Below, in pieces: positions 1-12,600 of a stretch of DNA of 64,000 nt. The translations under genes and the position numbers were made by a program. The stretch is taken from positions 1 to 64,000 of the forward strand of contig JAQOOI010000074.1 in the NCBI GenBank assembly GCA_028554645.1. Reading direction: 5' to 3'. The notes under the pieces were generated by a model. The model saw only the letters and a list, made by a program, of their open reading frames with translations. It had not been told where the DNA came from and did no database searches. Position 1 is the stretch's first letter; every line of letters starts with the position of its first letter. The stretch comes from Omphalotus guepiniiformis (Eukaryota; Basidiomycota; Agaricomycetes; Agaricales; Omphalotaceae).

Positions 1-259
1 CACAGTGCACACGCCACACAGTGCAACGCACACATGATCACATGAGTTCGCAGGTCTGGGCTCTATAGGGGCTCTCCTTCTACTTTCACCAAATGACTCA
101 GCCCTTTTCAATAAGTATCAAAGTATTATGTGCGTATTCTAGATCTTATACCGTTATCTATGGCATTGAAATTGGTCAAAACAGACTCTGCACCCTAACA
201 TGAAGCAAGAGGATATTCCATATTACATCAAACTAGACTATCATCTCCCGTCTGCGACA

Positions 260-2100
260 CTTTTGCTATTCCTCAACAATACTCGGTTCTTCAATGGGCG
301 TGCGATACATTGGCTCAGAAAACACCGATAAATAGCCAGGAATAAATCGTCATACTTTCAAGGGTCAAGAAAATACGAATCACATCATGAATGTCTTTCG
401 ACGCGCGGTGAACTTGAAAACCGAAATCAAGTGAGTTTCCAAACAATGTTACTACTCATCGCATATAAACCCATCACTATAGCAGAACCAGATCCCACTT
501 TCCTCACCTCCTAAGCCATTCTTACCCCTCGAGATCATCGAACTAATAATCCACACATTGCGACGACAAAACTTCTCTCAAACATCTTCAGTATCGCCAG
601 TAAACTCACCCTAACCTCTTACGCTGGGTGTGTGACATTATTTCCAGGGGACTTGATATTTGAGAGGTGACCTTGGCTTGCTCTGTAGTTTGGCCCACTA
701 AGTCGATTTGAGTCCCAAACCCTTTTTAGGTTTGGGGAGGCAAAACTTTTTTCTTTTGGCTTCACTTTGTAGTCCTACCAAGCTCTCATCACAAACTGCT
801 TGGGCTGCAGCGGAGTGCTTTGCCATCTACATCAACCAATCCAAGGCAGAACAGTTCACATCTCTCGTCAACTAGACCTTGAAACACTCTCTGCGGCTCT
901 CACTTGGTCCTCGAGCATTGATTTACAGGGTGACCCTTTCGCAGTGCGTCCACTGGCCTCATCTAGTCTTAAAGAACATTCGCTAGAGAGGAATATCATA
1001 GTCAACCATGTAAAAAATCCTTGGATTCACGGCCGGAACAGCTACTCATGCTAAGACAAAACGCTCCTTTCGGCCTTTCGAGACTCCCCGGCTTCGCTCG
1101 ATGTCGATTTGGCAGACGGTTAGAGTAAGTCAGTTTGGTGACGACGACATGCTACATTGGGACGACGTCAAGTCTGATTTAGTCCAGTTTCATTTGCGGA
1201 TTTCCAGCTTTTGGAGAAGTTGTGCCTGCATGGAATCGAGCGATTGGTGTACAGGGACCAGATGCCTAACTAAATTTCCTAAGAGTCTTGGGATTGTCAA
1301 TCATGTCTTGTCCCGTCGAGACTCTTTATCCCAGCAGGTATTAAACTTGAGAAATGTTCGCCACCTTACAAGTAGGATCTCAGAGAGGCAGTTACACCTC
1401 GGAGCTTAATTTTCGATATAATTCCGAAGGCATTCGACTATCGACTATCCGAGAGCTCTCATTTACCTAGATCCTATTTCAAGGACCATTTACCCCCAAT
1501 CAAGAGTGGCCCAGCTATTGCTGAACGACTCTCTCATCACACTCACATCTCTCTCGTTAGACTTTCGTATTATCGATGATGTTATTGAAGAAGCACACCA
1601 TCCTAGTAAGCACCCCTTTTGTCATGCTTTCCTCTTATCCACTACTCATTATGTTCCCTCATCAGCTATAACACTTATACATCTATCCAACCTCCACACC
1701 CTCAATCGCTCATTCCCAGGCGCAAACAACACGTACCGAACCCCACATCGAACAGTTCCTCCACATTCTTCTGCCTCAGTCCCGCGTACCACACCACTCG
1801 CCCGGTTATTCTCTCCTTACACTGTTTGATGGCGCGGATAAGTGCGGGAAGTGGGAGGAGGTGGATAGGGTTGTGGGCCAAAGACGATAGCGAAAACTCA
1901 ACTCACAGCCTTGAGGGAGTCGCCGGTCACTTGTGGAGGGAAAGGGAGGGACGGACAAAGAGGGGCCAAAGAAGAGGCCCTGCCCGATTCCCTTTGCTTG
2001 TTGCAGGTTGTGATTAAACCAGGTATGAGGAGATTGTTTCCTCTTTGTGATGCAAGAAGGTCTTTTAGCGTTGTCAAAACACTGGAGTCACGAAATTAAA
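260..2100 (+). pseudogene. F-box-like protein pseudogene, copy A
   Basis: Remnant of a basidiomycete F-box-like gene. An ATG at 388 opens a short first exon with a GTGAGT donor near 430. The following segment (about 490-620) encodes an F-box-like start reading LPLEIIELIIHTL, then DDKTSLKH, then SIASKLTLTSYA, but each block is in a different frame, so at least two single-base shifts interrupt it, and an in-frame stop lies before the F-box. Further downstream (about 1510-1570 and 1740-1870) are leucine-rich pieces such as LNDSLITLTSLSL, consistent with the variable C-terminal part of such proteins. No continuous coding frame can be built. A second, shorter copy lies at 5110-5745. The family name rests on the motif only; the exact limits are uncertain. 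Confidence 0.6.
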
Positions 2101-2184
2101 ATATTGAATGGGCTTGTCTGTGGTTGTACAACTCGGTAGCATGCAATTGAATGATCTTACCTTGTAACATCCGTTCCAAATTAA

Positions 2185-3733
2185 TTAATCACAAATCGTT
2201 TTTAAACTTTGACTGCGATGTGAGTGTGATTTGAATTGCGTTACGAGTAATTTCACCGTAAACTCCCAGCTAAAGCATTTAAATTGAGTATACACAACTT
2301 TTCTCTCGCGTACTTTCCCGTCTCTCATGATTTCCAGGCCTTCTTGGATCTTGCCCAAACCGCCCCTCCCAATCTGCGCAGTTTCTGGGTCTTGAAAAGT
2401 ATGGTGGCGCCCTTGCCCTCGACCCAGCCTTCGAGGAGGCGAGGCATGCACTCGGAGACGTGCTCCAAAGTGCGAGCCTTTTCCTCAGGCATGGGAGGGT
2501 AAGTGAATTGGTGCCCGAACACCAAACCGTAACAAGGCTCGGTGTACACGAGCGTAAACTCAACCTTCACGTCTTTACGACGATTCTGAGTTTCTTTCAG
2601 AGATAGGAGAGAGTACAAGCAACGACGTGACCGCCTCGAGTAGAGGATATTGAGTCCTGAAAAGATATCGTGCAATGAGTTCAAAGTTTTGAGAGCGCAT
2701 GGATATGCGTTCACTCACAACACAGGCATCCGTGATTCCTTTCTCACAGACGGTATCCAAAGCCATAGATAGATGACTCCATCCTGGCCAGCAGCTGCCT
2801 GAATTTTCTTCGAGACCTCTGGGTCCTTATAGTCGAAAGACAGCCACAGCACCGAGGTGCTTTGATCTCACACAAAGAAAGAAGGCGGACGCAGTGACGA
2901 TGGGACGGAGGGCCGGATGAGCGAGGCGAGTTGGATGGCGTGATGACCGACAGCAGTTAGAACCACCCTCAGCATTAGAATGTACTCCGATTTCGGGATT
3001 GGGTGAAAAAGGTTTTGGGAGAGAAAAACGCACACGTAGAACGCCCTGGAAAAACTACAGTGAGGGTGAGGAATTCACCATGATAGAGTTCAGCCGCCGG
3101 AGATCCCTAAGCAAAAATTGAGAAAAAATACAGGGAAGGAAGCAGCCTCTTCGTACGACATTTCCGTCAGGAAGTTTGAAGCAAACGGCCGAGACAAAAC
3201 GGACATATTCTGCATAAGCTCCATTTTCGGTTTGCGTCGCACCACCGTTGCCTATGTAAACGATTCCGATTACTTGAACGCCAGGACAATGTAGATGGAT
3301 AGCACTTACGTGAATCCAGCCGCCCGATCGCCAAACTTTCAAATGCTTGACTGCAGAGGCCACTTTGACGGACATCACCAGCAGCATCACAACCTAAGAT
3401 TGTTCCCGAAGTTACCAACGGAATCCCAAGGCATGCTAATGGAAAGAGACGTGAAGAGCATGCTTAAAGGCGAGAAAGAAAATAGGGTACCTTCCAGTCG
3501 GTAGGGTTCAGACCCACTGCACGGACACGGATCTTATTAGATCAAGAGTTTTGGTGAGAACAGAGTACTGAGTAGTCCAAGTCTAGTTGATGGGATACGC
3601 ACAATAAATTGGTCTTCAGGAAGGTTTTTCACGAGATCTTGGGAGACAAAAGGGATCTCGATCAACATTCCACAGTCTTATCAGAGGAACTTGAAAGGGC
3701 CTTGAGGTTTCAGGTAGGCGCATCTAGTTGAGG
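2185..3733 (-). pseudogene. Zinc-type medium-chain oxidoreductase (enoyl reductase-like) pseudogene
   Basis: Broken copy of a medium-chain dehydrogenase/reductase of the fungal trans-enoyl reductase type. Family blocks can be followed in order on the minus strand: VGLNPTDWK (about 3500), VTSGTILGCDAAGDV (about 3400), KVASAVKHLKV (about 3350), ENGAYAEYVRF (about 3210), a Rossmann-region remnant (about 2930), ALDTVCEKGITDACVV (about 2750), RKDVKVEFTLVYT (about 2560), FTYPPMPEEKA (about 2500) and GLGKIQEGLEIMRDGKV (about 2345). They fall in different frames. Single extra bases near 3371 and 3333, and another shift between 2420 and 2360, break the frame; some introns can still be recognised. Residue conservation in the blocks is good, so decay is probably recent. 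It sits between the two F-box-like remnants. Confidence 0.72.
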
Positions 3734-5109
3734 GTTTGAGATAGTGAGATAGACAAGTGGAGTGCCGTGACAAGGTAATGAAGAGCTTTGGTGCCGGGAT
3801 ATTTATAATCTGGTGTACAAGCGCGAAAAGTCCCAGATGAGTAAACCACAAAATATGGCCGGCGTGAATTATCAAGCATCGTGGAGTCGGGGACGCTGTT
3901 TATAAGCAGGAAAAAAAAAGGAAACGCCGCCGCATAAGCGTGTCTACAGGGTACATACGTAACATACCTTGGTAGCAGATTATCAATCAGACCGGGTCCT
4001 CACTTTATGGAACGGGCAGGAACAGGAAACCGGAACTAGGCTTTGTATGATTGATTGCAAGCTAGAGACAGATGACAATTATTGTCAAGAAAGTGGACTT
4101 ATCATATGTATATCAAAAACCCACTGTGTGTTAGAGACTCCGGGGTCCATTCTGACATTTGTTTAAGGCGACTCGGTAGATCTGGTGGTTAAAGCTCGCG
4201 CTCTTGTGACTGGGAATGGGGTGTGATCTTCAATGTTCCTACATGCTAAATTGCGCCCGCCGAGGCCGGATTGAAGGCCATTGATTTCTGAAGGCGCTGA
4301 GGAAGGTATTCAGACGGGTGAAGTCGCCATCGACATCAGATTACGAGTACAGTTTCCAGTACTTTAGCAGGTTTCAGTGGTTATCATTATTGTAGAACCT
4401 TTCACGCATATTCTGCTAGGCCGGTGAAGCAGTCTATATTGGTCGTACCGATGTCAACACCGAAAAGATGATCTGTCCTCCGTTGAAAGCAGTTCTTGGA
4501 TCTCCCTCATATCTGCCTCTATGCCACAGTTGGAGAGTTTGTGCGGGAATTTGGAAACATGCCCCACGGGTTTTGAATCGACTTCGATTCAAAAACAGAA
4601 AGTGCCGCCAGATTGATTCGCAAAAATCTCGGCATGGCAGGGCCACTGGCTTCATTGAAGAGACAGCGGTTATCAGGTATGTAAAGGCGTTTGTTTGAAT
4701 TTTTCTGGTGTGTCCTCGACTATTCATGATGGGAAGGAAGGCAGAAAACTGTACACGGGATTAGCGCTGAGGTTTTGCAGCCTGCCTGAGTGTTTTTAGA
4801 GCCGAGCGTGCGTTCTGTTCACCTACTTATCGTTGTTGAAGCAATTGTTATTTATTGAATGCGTTTCTATGCCTCTAGGCTAAAATATACAGTAAGAAGT
4901 AATCTATTCGATGTAACAAATCTTATTCGCACTGAATGTCTCTTGGGGGAGGTGCTCCCCCAATTATCAAACCATTCAACCCGAAGTCGGCCGAAACATT
5001 TTTGAATATACTGTAGTGAATAGTAGGCTTTGTGCAGTATTCTAGACACTTATTACTATTCTTTAAGACAACTGAAAGCGATCTTCCAACTTCACAGCGC
5101 TTGTCCATT
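3734..5109. other. Intergenic stretch, no gene recognised
   Basis: About 1.4 kb with only short scattered open frames and no recognisable protein family, RNA gene or repeat. Confidence 0.5.
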
Positions 5110-5745
5110 CTGTATGATGTTTCCCAATTGGCGACAATTCTTCCATTCCTTCATTCAAATACTCTGGTTCTTCGCGTGCGAATGCATCGGCTCAGAATAC
5201 AGATAAATAGCCAGGAATGTCTGCTGGACCACCAATATCCAAGGAACTAAAACAGTCATGAAGGATTCTCCGACGAGCCGTGAGCTTGAACTTGGCTTGA
5301 AACCGAAACCGGAAGCAAGTGAGTTGTTCATACAACAACACTGATCGCAGTGCTCACTCCTACACTCTATCAGAAATATTTACCGCAATGCGACGGACAA
5401 AACTTCTCTCAAATATCTCAGTCTCGCTAGTAAACACCTCCTCTCGCCACACACTCTTCTCATCGGAGTATCATGTCATCCATAACACCCAAACCAATGC
5501 AGAAACAGTTCATCGCTCTCGCTGAATCGAAACACGCTCTGCGGCTTTCACTTGGTTCTCGACTTATGTCTATGCACTGGCAGTTCGACTGTATTGGGAG
5601 CTTGTATGAAAGCAACAGCAGCCAGTACTACGTAGGACCCGTGTGTTTCCTTCCGTCCTAACACGTCAGGTGTAACTCGGAGCTGATTTTGATATACATA
5701 ATTCGAAACATTCGAAACATATCGACTATCCGAGAATTCTCCTCC
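5110..5745 (+). pseudogene. F-box-like protein pseudogene, copy B
   Basis: Second diverged copy of the gene at 260-2100. Matching blocks occur in the same order: 5144-5219 with 271-350 (upstream region), 5254-5330 with 381-440 (ATG exon and GTGAGT donor), 5383-5450 with 536-610 (F-box-like DKTSLKYLSLASKHLLSP), 5490-5585 with 843-960, and 5674-5745 with 1396-1462. It is shorter because segments between the blocks are missing. The F-box-like block is followed by an in-frame stop. No intact product is possible. Confidence 0.6.
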
Positions 5746-6241
5746 ACGTTCTTTGCTCGGTCTGCAGGTTGCGCTTCACATACAATGCGCCATTTTGCTG
5801 TTTGAGACACCCGCGACCTGCAGGCCTGGTGACTCGAGATGGTTTTTGGTGACGAAAAGAGGATACTTAGTATTTACAAGGCTGGAGTGTGATCATAAAA
5901 TATTTTCCTGCATCAAATACAGTCCAAAGCAAAGTCTATGAAATAATATCTACGAATTACAATACTGTACTTGAATGCAATATCATGTCAGAGGCGTATG
6001 TGAATGGTATGTGAGTGTATGCGTCTGTGTAAGGGAAATAACTACCACCAACAATTCTCGTATACAGTGGCGACGACGAACACAAAAAAAACACGAGTCG
6101 AATCCAACAAACGAGAGATCCAAAAACTAACTGCGAATGAACAAAACAAATAGAAGTCCATCAAAAAAGAGTGCTGATTATTCGTAAAAAAAATTGTTCT
6201 TTTCATGCTAGTGCTCATCCACCCCACCCCGAAAAGTCCAC
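5746..6241. other. Intergenic stretch between two pseudogenes
   Basis: No supported gene. It probably contains the former 3' flank of the heparinase-like gene on the minus strand. Confidence 0.4.
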
Positions 6242-8617
6242 CTAGTTATGACTCGTTAAACTCCAACTACCCAACTCAAAATTCTTCACATCGCCCACAC
6301 CCAACTCCTTACCCCCATCACCCCACTGAGGGCTAAACAACACCTCCATAGTCGTCGTCCCCTCTTGCATCTGCACGATCAACACCGTCACTCCGGGATT
6401 CTCCTGATCAGCCTCAGGCGGCGTAGGGTCACCAGGGAACCTCACAGCCTCCGACGTGCTAAACCCTGCCCGGACGAAGGGGAAACAATATCCACCTTGA
6501 AGAGTTTTGGCCGTCGAGTGTGAGTGTGGCGGAAGTAGGCGATGATGAAGATATCGATACAGTAGCGTTGGTGTGCATACGCCATTGCCAGGACGTGCTT
6601 GTAGTTATTTCGTCTTGGATCAACACCTGTCTCCTTCCATTGAGTAATCTCACACCTCGCCTGACAGACGTAGCGGCGGCGGTAGTAGGGTACGCCGAGC
6701 TGATATCCGCAACCCAATACGCAGTATCATCCTCACTTAGGCTCAACACCGTACTCTCCCCCTGCTTCGTCCCGCTTGATCCATACCCAAGGATTCTGGG
6801 TTCAGCAGTGACCAACTGATTCGCCTGGTTGACGCAAATCGTGTTCTGACCCTCCGTCATCTTCCTGTAATACGTCCACCGCTCAGCATCTTGTGCTCCG
6901 CTGTTGAAGTACCCTGGTGAAATTGTAGTCGCCTGAACCGAGCTCACCAGCCCACCGCGTGCCAAGGGCGTCGAGGGACAAAGTCGCCCACGTCGAGATC
7001 GTTGTGCGTTTGATGAGCTTGGTTCCAGCCGGCTTTCATGGCGACGTAGAGCGCCGTGTTGGTCAGTCCACGGACGAACGCATCGACACCCACTATAAAA
7101 TCACCATTAGCAGTTGAAGAACTGTAATAACATTTCTCTAACCTGGTCCATCTCATTGTCGAAATTCATATCCAACGCACGTCCATCCCAAAACGCACCC
7201 GCAACTTGTGGCTCATACCAGAACATACTCCAAGGCTCCGCTGCATCCCACTGCTCACGCTGGAAACAACGCATACTCGGGCTTATTGAACGCACCCGCA
7301 TATAAGAACATCGAGTTTGCAGTCGAACTGAATTTGTTCGGACCATGATCACCGAAGTTGAACAGAGACGTGGCACCGAAGACGCCCATGTGGAAATCAC
7401 CCGTCTTGTACAGGTCTGGATTGGCAGGATTGGTGTTAAGCAAGCCGTAATCGCTACCTGTAGCAGTGATAAGAGCACTCGACATCTCGGCGTGACCGGT
7501 GGTACCAAAATACCAGTAGTTAGCCGTCTCAGCCCATGTACCGTCGCTCCACACACCTTGAGCACAATTCGACTTGGCGTTGTCGATTGTAAGCCCAAGG
7601 AGAGTTTGTGCGTTGCCAGTCTGGTCATCACCGAGAACGGCGAGTGCAGCCAGAGTCAAACCTGCATTGCAAACACAATTCCAATTGCCAGTAGTGTTTG
7701 GTCCTCCACCACGCGTAAGTCACGGTAGGATCATTGTACGCAGCGACACCGGGTGCCAACGCGTAAGTATTCAAAGCGCCGAGGGATCTGGTTACGACGC
7801 TGATCACCAGTCCATGCATCGTACAAGCCAATCATAGGCAATTCCCAACGCAGGACGCCATTTCGGCAACATCAAGGAAATGATCAGAGTTCCATTTATC
7901 AGTTGCAGGACCGAACGACGACGAGAATGTGTTCGAGACCTCAGCCCATGCACGGTCAACCCATTTGCTGTCGTTCGTCATTCGATACACATAAGCGAAT
8001 GCCTTTATGCGCATTTTAACTTCACGGGAATTGTCTAAAATACCAGATGAACCGTCCATGTGATACACCACAGGCGGTAGAGGGTCGTAGACAGAGGCGT
8101 TGTTGAATATAGTGTCGTTCCAGCCTTTGAGGTAAGGATCAGCCGCAATGAAAGCAGGAAGTGCTGCCCATTTATACTGAGGCGCAATTAGTCGGGGACG
8201 GTCGGAACGCAAAGATGTCGGATTTGGTGTACCAGGCGTGAATGGATCTGATGGCCAACTAAGGTTAGATGACGATGAAGTCGATAGGAATGTGGGTGAA
8301 GAAAAGGCGGGGTTGGTAGTGGATGGGTATAGGGGCACCATGAACTCGCTGTCCGTCGCTGAAGCGAATCGTCCTATAGCAGTCTTCGCACTCCGTGCTG
8401 AACTCTCAGCAGCAGCGTTCGACGAACTCGCTTCCGCTGCCGCATTTTGCGAACTACTGCTGTTTTTGTGCGCACGACTGCCTAAAACTCCACCGAGCAC
8501 AGCAGCGAGTATCACGGCGATGGCGACGGGAATGCCAAACTTGACCCATGGGCTAATTCTTCTACGTTTTGTTGCTCCCGAGATAAAAACCGGCATCTTC
8601 TTTGGAAGAGCCCGCAC
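6242..8617 (-). pseudogene. Heparinase II/III-like (alginate/chondroitin lyase fold) pseudogene
   Basis: Membrane-anchored polysaccharide lyase-like gene. The first 261 codons are open: a short basic N-terminus, a single hydrophobic anchor (KFGIPVAIAVILAAVLGGVL), a Ser/Ala-rich linker, then the start of the alpha-toroid domain (RPRLIAPQYKWAALPAFI, DHFLDVAEM). The rest of the family sequence continues in order (YDAWTGDQ, NTYALAPG, NWNCVCNAGLTLAALAVL, FQREQWDAAEPWSMFWYEP, QTHNDLDVGDFVLDALGTRW, AERWTYYRKMTEGQNT, RGVRLLNGRRQVLIQDEI) but jumps frame many times. Single extra bases are inferred near 7852, 7825, 7787, 7698, 7262, 7071, 7062, 6975 and 6922, and missing bases near 6502 and 6475. One intron at about 7098-7143 is still canonical. 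Between the breaks the protein is well conserved. Either a very young pseudogene or a badly assembled active gene. Confidence 0.8.
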
Positions 8618-9231
8618 TGGGGATCGCCATCACAGCTAGTAAACTATGCAAAAAAGGAACGTTTTTACAACCACGAGAGAGAATGAAAAAGTTCAAAACA
8701 AACTTACTGCTAAGACAAAACCGACCAAGGTATTTTACTCTAATCCAACGGGCGAGCTCGCTCGAAGAGAGTAACGACGAAGGAAGGACTAAGAAGGTTG
8801 TGAATGGGGAGAAATGAAATGTCCCATCTTCGGCTGGCACGCTGCCATTTATACCTGGCTCATGGGACAGTCTGAGATCCGATCGAGAAGTCCAGACATT
8901 ACGCGAGAGGGCGAAGCCTTTCTCAGCCAAAGCTGAATCAACCATCTCTCGCCCTCTCTTACTCCACTGCTTCTACAACTTATTCGCGATACTACCTTGA
9001 ATACATTCACAGAAGCTGCAATTCATTAGGTGCTTAGATCAAGTAGTATGAGTTGCGTGAACACTCTTCTATCTCGCACGCAACGGTCATCAGTTTCCGC
9101 TCGGCCCTACCTAGCCTTCTTGGCTTGACAGAAAGACTTTGACTGAGAATGAAATATGTCAAATGGGCAAGAACACCTTCTACATATAAAACATAAAAAC
9201 ACATATATAACATAAATCATAAGTGATTGTA
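8618..9231. other. Upstream region of the heparinase-like pseudogene
   Basis: No protein gene recognised. It would contain the former promoter and 5' leader of the minus-strand gene and the 5' flank of the tRNA. Confidence 0.4.
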
Positions 9232-9324
9232 GCCCGCCTAGCTCAATCGGATAGAGCGTCAGACTTTTAAGGCGGGTCGATCGTCCTGATCTGAAGGCTG
9301 CGAGTTCGACCCTCGCGGTGGGCT
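9232..9324 (+). tRNA. tRNA-Lys (anticodon UUU) with a 19-nt intron
   Basis: A complete cloverleaf can be drawn. Acceptor strand GCCCGCC (9232-9238) pairs with GGTGGGC (9317-9323). D stem GCTC/GAGC is 9241-9244/9254-9257. Anticodon stem TCAGA (9259-9263) pairs with TCTGA (9290-9294). T stem GCGAG/CTCGC (9300-9304/9312-9316) encloses TTCGACC. The anticodon TTT is at 9266-9268. An intron of 19 nt (9270-9288) follows position 37, the usual site for nuclear tRNA introns. A run of T downstream (9348-9353) fits RNA polymerase III termination. Confidence 0.93.
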
Positions 9325-9666
9325 AATATAAATGCAAAATAGTGCCTTTTTTTAGTATCTTGTCTTAACACTAATCGATTCTTCATTTCTTTAGACTGAA
9401 GAACAGCTGAAGAATTGTAAACCTGCATTTCAATATGAAGATTTTTACCGTGTTCAAGGTTGATTCCTATTTTTCACAAGTAACTATAATTTACATGTTG
9501 AATAGACCAAAGCTTTGCTTTCGAAAGATAAAAGTGTACAGTTACAATTACAACAGTTTATAAAGCAAAGCTACACATTGAACATATTAAATCAAACGTT
9601 CTTTGGGCATCTACAGCAATCATCTTTCAAATAGCATCATCCTCTTTTCAATCACAGCACATATGC
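9325..9666. other. tRNA 3' flank
   Basis: AT-rich sequence with no gene recognised, between the tRNA and the end of the large minus-strand gene. Confidence 0.4.
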
Positions 9667-12600
9667 TCACAGCTCGTCTTCGGGCTCCCACCTCGATACC
9701 TTCCCAAGAGGCTTCCAATAATACTGCTTATACGTCTTGGTCACACTCCTCTTTCCCGCTCTCGGCATAATCGACAAGATCAACGACGCACGGTCACCGT
9801 CAGGATCACAATCTGGAACGTAAAAGTATCTCGAAGAGAACGGGATTGGTAGGTCGGCGTCATCCTATTCCAATAAGAGTCAGCGACCGATGAAGAAAGT
9901 AGGGATAAACTAAAACACTGACCTTCGCACTACTCTCAACCTTCCCAAAGATTCCACACCTCTTTGCGCCCTCCTCCATGACCCTCTCAAACTCCGAAAC
10001 CCACAGCACCTCCGTATCGCTCATCCCATCAATACCTTCCTCACTCACACTACCTCCCTTTCGTCTCCTCCCCCCGTCGTGCTCACCCGCAAGCAACTCA
10101 GCCGGAACCCTTCTCTGTATTTCTTTACTGTACTTTTTGAACAGCCCATCCAGTTCCACCCTCCGGCTCTTGTTTTCCATGATCGCATTATACAGCGTTC
10201 TCGCGAGATGAGACGAAGCGCGGGACTGCGCCATTGTCTCAATCAGCAGTCCCGTTACCGCAGTGTCAAGGGGGGCGAGAGGCGGTAGAGTGTGATTCGA
10301 CGGCCGGGTTTTCGACGATGAGCTGTTTTTCTTGGCGGGTGATCTCGCTCGCGTCTTAGATTTGCTTCTGGCTTTCGATTTAGTATTCGATTTTGTTCTC
10401 GGCGGAGAGGAAGAATCCGAATCCGAGTCTGATTCTGTATTCGCATCTGACCTTTCCGAGTCGGAATCCGAGACGGCTCCTCTTCGACGAGGTCTAGTCT
10501 TTAAAATTGAAGTTGATCTGCTACCCGCCTTCGAGCGGGATTCAACTTCACCCTTGCTCTTCGTTGCTCTCGATGCACGTATCGGGTGCTCTTCCTCCTT
10601 GTCTTCCTCGTCATCACTACTCTCGTCATCAGATACTATCGTCCGCCCTACCACACTCACTACACTCTGCTTCCTTTTCCTCACATCTGTCTTCAACCGC
10701 ATATCCCCCTTCCGCTGACCCTGCGGCGCTAATCCCTGCTTTTGTATGGCAGGAGCAACTTCCCTCCTCTGTCTCTTTTTCTGAGAAACAGAAACAGCTT
10801 TCGCTTTCCTCTTGACGGGCAAACTAGACGAGGACGACTCGCGCTCTGACTCAGAGTCATTAATTTGTTCCGGACGACTCTTCGCCAATGTGACCTTCAC
10901 AGTCTTCTTAACCTCCAAATCCTTCTTATTACTTTCCCTCCCCACACCTTTTTCCATGACCTGCGACCTTGGCTTCGGCCTGATAACCACAGGCACCTGC
11001 ACCCCCTCATCAAGATCCTTCCCACCCGAACCACCCATACCCGAAATCAAATCCGCCAAATTCATCTCAAAGGACGACTTCTTGGAGCGGCAGCTCGAGG
11101 GCGTGGACGGGACACTACTCAGGATACTAGAAAGCGTCGAAGGACTAGAGGCTGCAGAATTAGGCGGGGAAGATACAGGTGTAGGATATGTACCACGACC
11201 ATCATCATCGATAATAGTTGCACTAGCAGCAACACCGGTGATAGCATCTGCCAAGCTCATCTCAAATTGCCCAGATACAGAAGAGAGAGGGGTGTTCGCC
11301 CTACTAGAGGAGGCGAAGGATTTTGTGATTGCCAGGCTCGTCTCGAAGGGTGGAAGGGAAGGAGAGCGAGAGAACGACGGATAAAACAAGGGCTTGGATT
11401 TTGCGCTGGCACCTATCTCCACGTCTGCGTTCTCTTCTTCCTCAGTCTCTATTGACCTATTCGAGCTCCTCAAGTTCGCGGGCTTGGATACCTTCCCAGT
11501 TGAAGAGTCGATTTCAACTTCCTTCCCCCGCTCCAAAACAGCGATAGAAGGGACAGCACTAATATCCACATTATTGCTTATCCTGGCTTTCTTGTTCACC
11601 GGTCCCTCCGCATCGTCCGCACTTCTCTTTTCTGTGTCTCTATCACCTGCACTAGCACGCTTCTTCATATTCAGCGAATTAACAACCTCGCTCGTCCGCG
11701 ACTTCAATACCCCCTTGCTCTTCATCGCCATCGCAGGTTTAGCGCCAACGGCACCTCTACCAGGACCGGAAGAATTCGAAGTATCTTTACTCCCCGTTCC
11801 CGCTGTTGCGGGCCTTATTGAATGCGAAATCGGCTTCATCGGAACTTTTTCTATAGTGACAGTCACCCGCGGGGGAGTCGATGATGCGGGAACAGCATCG
11901 ATTGATGTTGATGTATTTGTCAGTCCGAAGTCCTGATGATTATGAGGGACTGAGGTGGCGGGCTTCGAGGTCAACCTGGAGATGGGTCGTTTACGGACAG
12001 CGACACCGGTAGATGTAGCTGGAGAAACAGAGGTGACAGTGGTGGATGCGACGAATGGAGTGGTAGTAGCGACTGCACCACCTTTTCCGGGTTTGACAGA
12101 TGGTGTCAAGTGCTCCTCAGAGTCTATGACGCATTTAGTCGATAGCTGCTTCCCAGAGCTTGGGGAGGAGTCCAAACATTTTACTCTTCTTGAGGGCGAG
12201 CTCAACAGTACATATGGTACCATCCTCGGTACCTTGCCCTTCTGAGGCGACCTGGGAACGACGTCCACAACAATGTCATCCTTGAACAGGTTCGCCGCAG
12301 CCTCGTCTGCGAAAGCCTTCGCTACAAAAGGGTTTTCAGGATCATAAGGTGCCATAGATATGCCGCTAGTATCTGGGGTGAATGTGGATGAAACCGAGGA
12401 AACAGATCGTAAAGTCTGGTTTTTAAAGACGCCTTCCGTGGGGCTGATTTCAACCTCAGCATGAGATTTGTCCACCGTAAGAGCGCCCACAGAGAGGCGA
12501 GTAGGCTCGGGAGTATGAAGTTCGCTTCCTGCGCTACGCTTGTCCAGGTCTCGATATGCAGCGGGCGTGTTGGATCCGCCTGCCTCATCTGCGATATCAC

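Noticed and set aside
4185..4245. Possible tRNA-like stretch
   Set aside because: No pairing acceptor stem or T arm could be drawn.
10332..12245. Several plus-strand open frames of 100-200 codons
   Set aside because: They are antisense shadows of the Ser/Lys-rich coding exon, with low-complexity Ser/Leu/Pro translation and no family motif.
9860..12490. Separate 876-residue gene starting at 12490
   Set aside because: The first codon there is GTG, and the frame continues upstream through a clean phase-1 splice to another exon, so it is the main exon of a larger gene.
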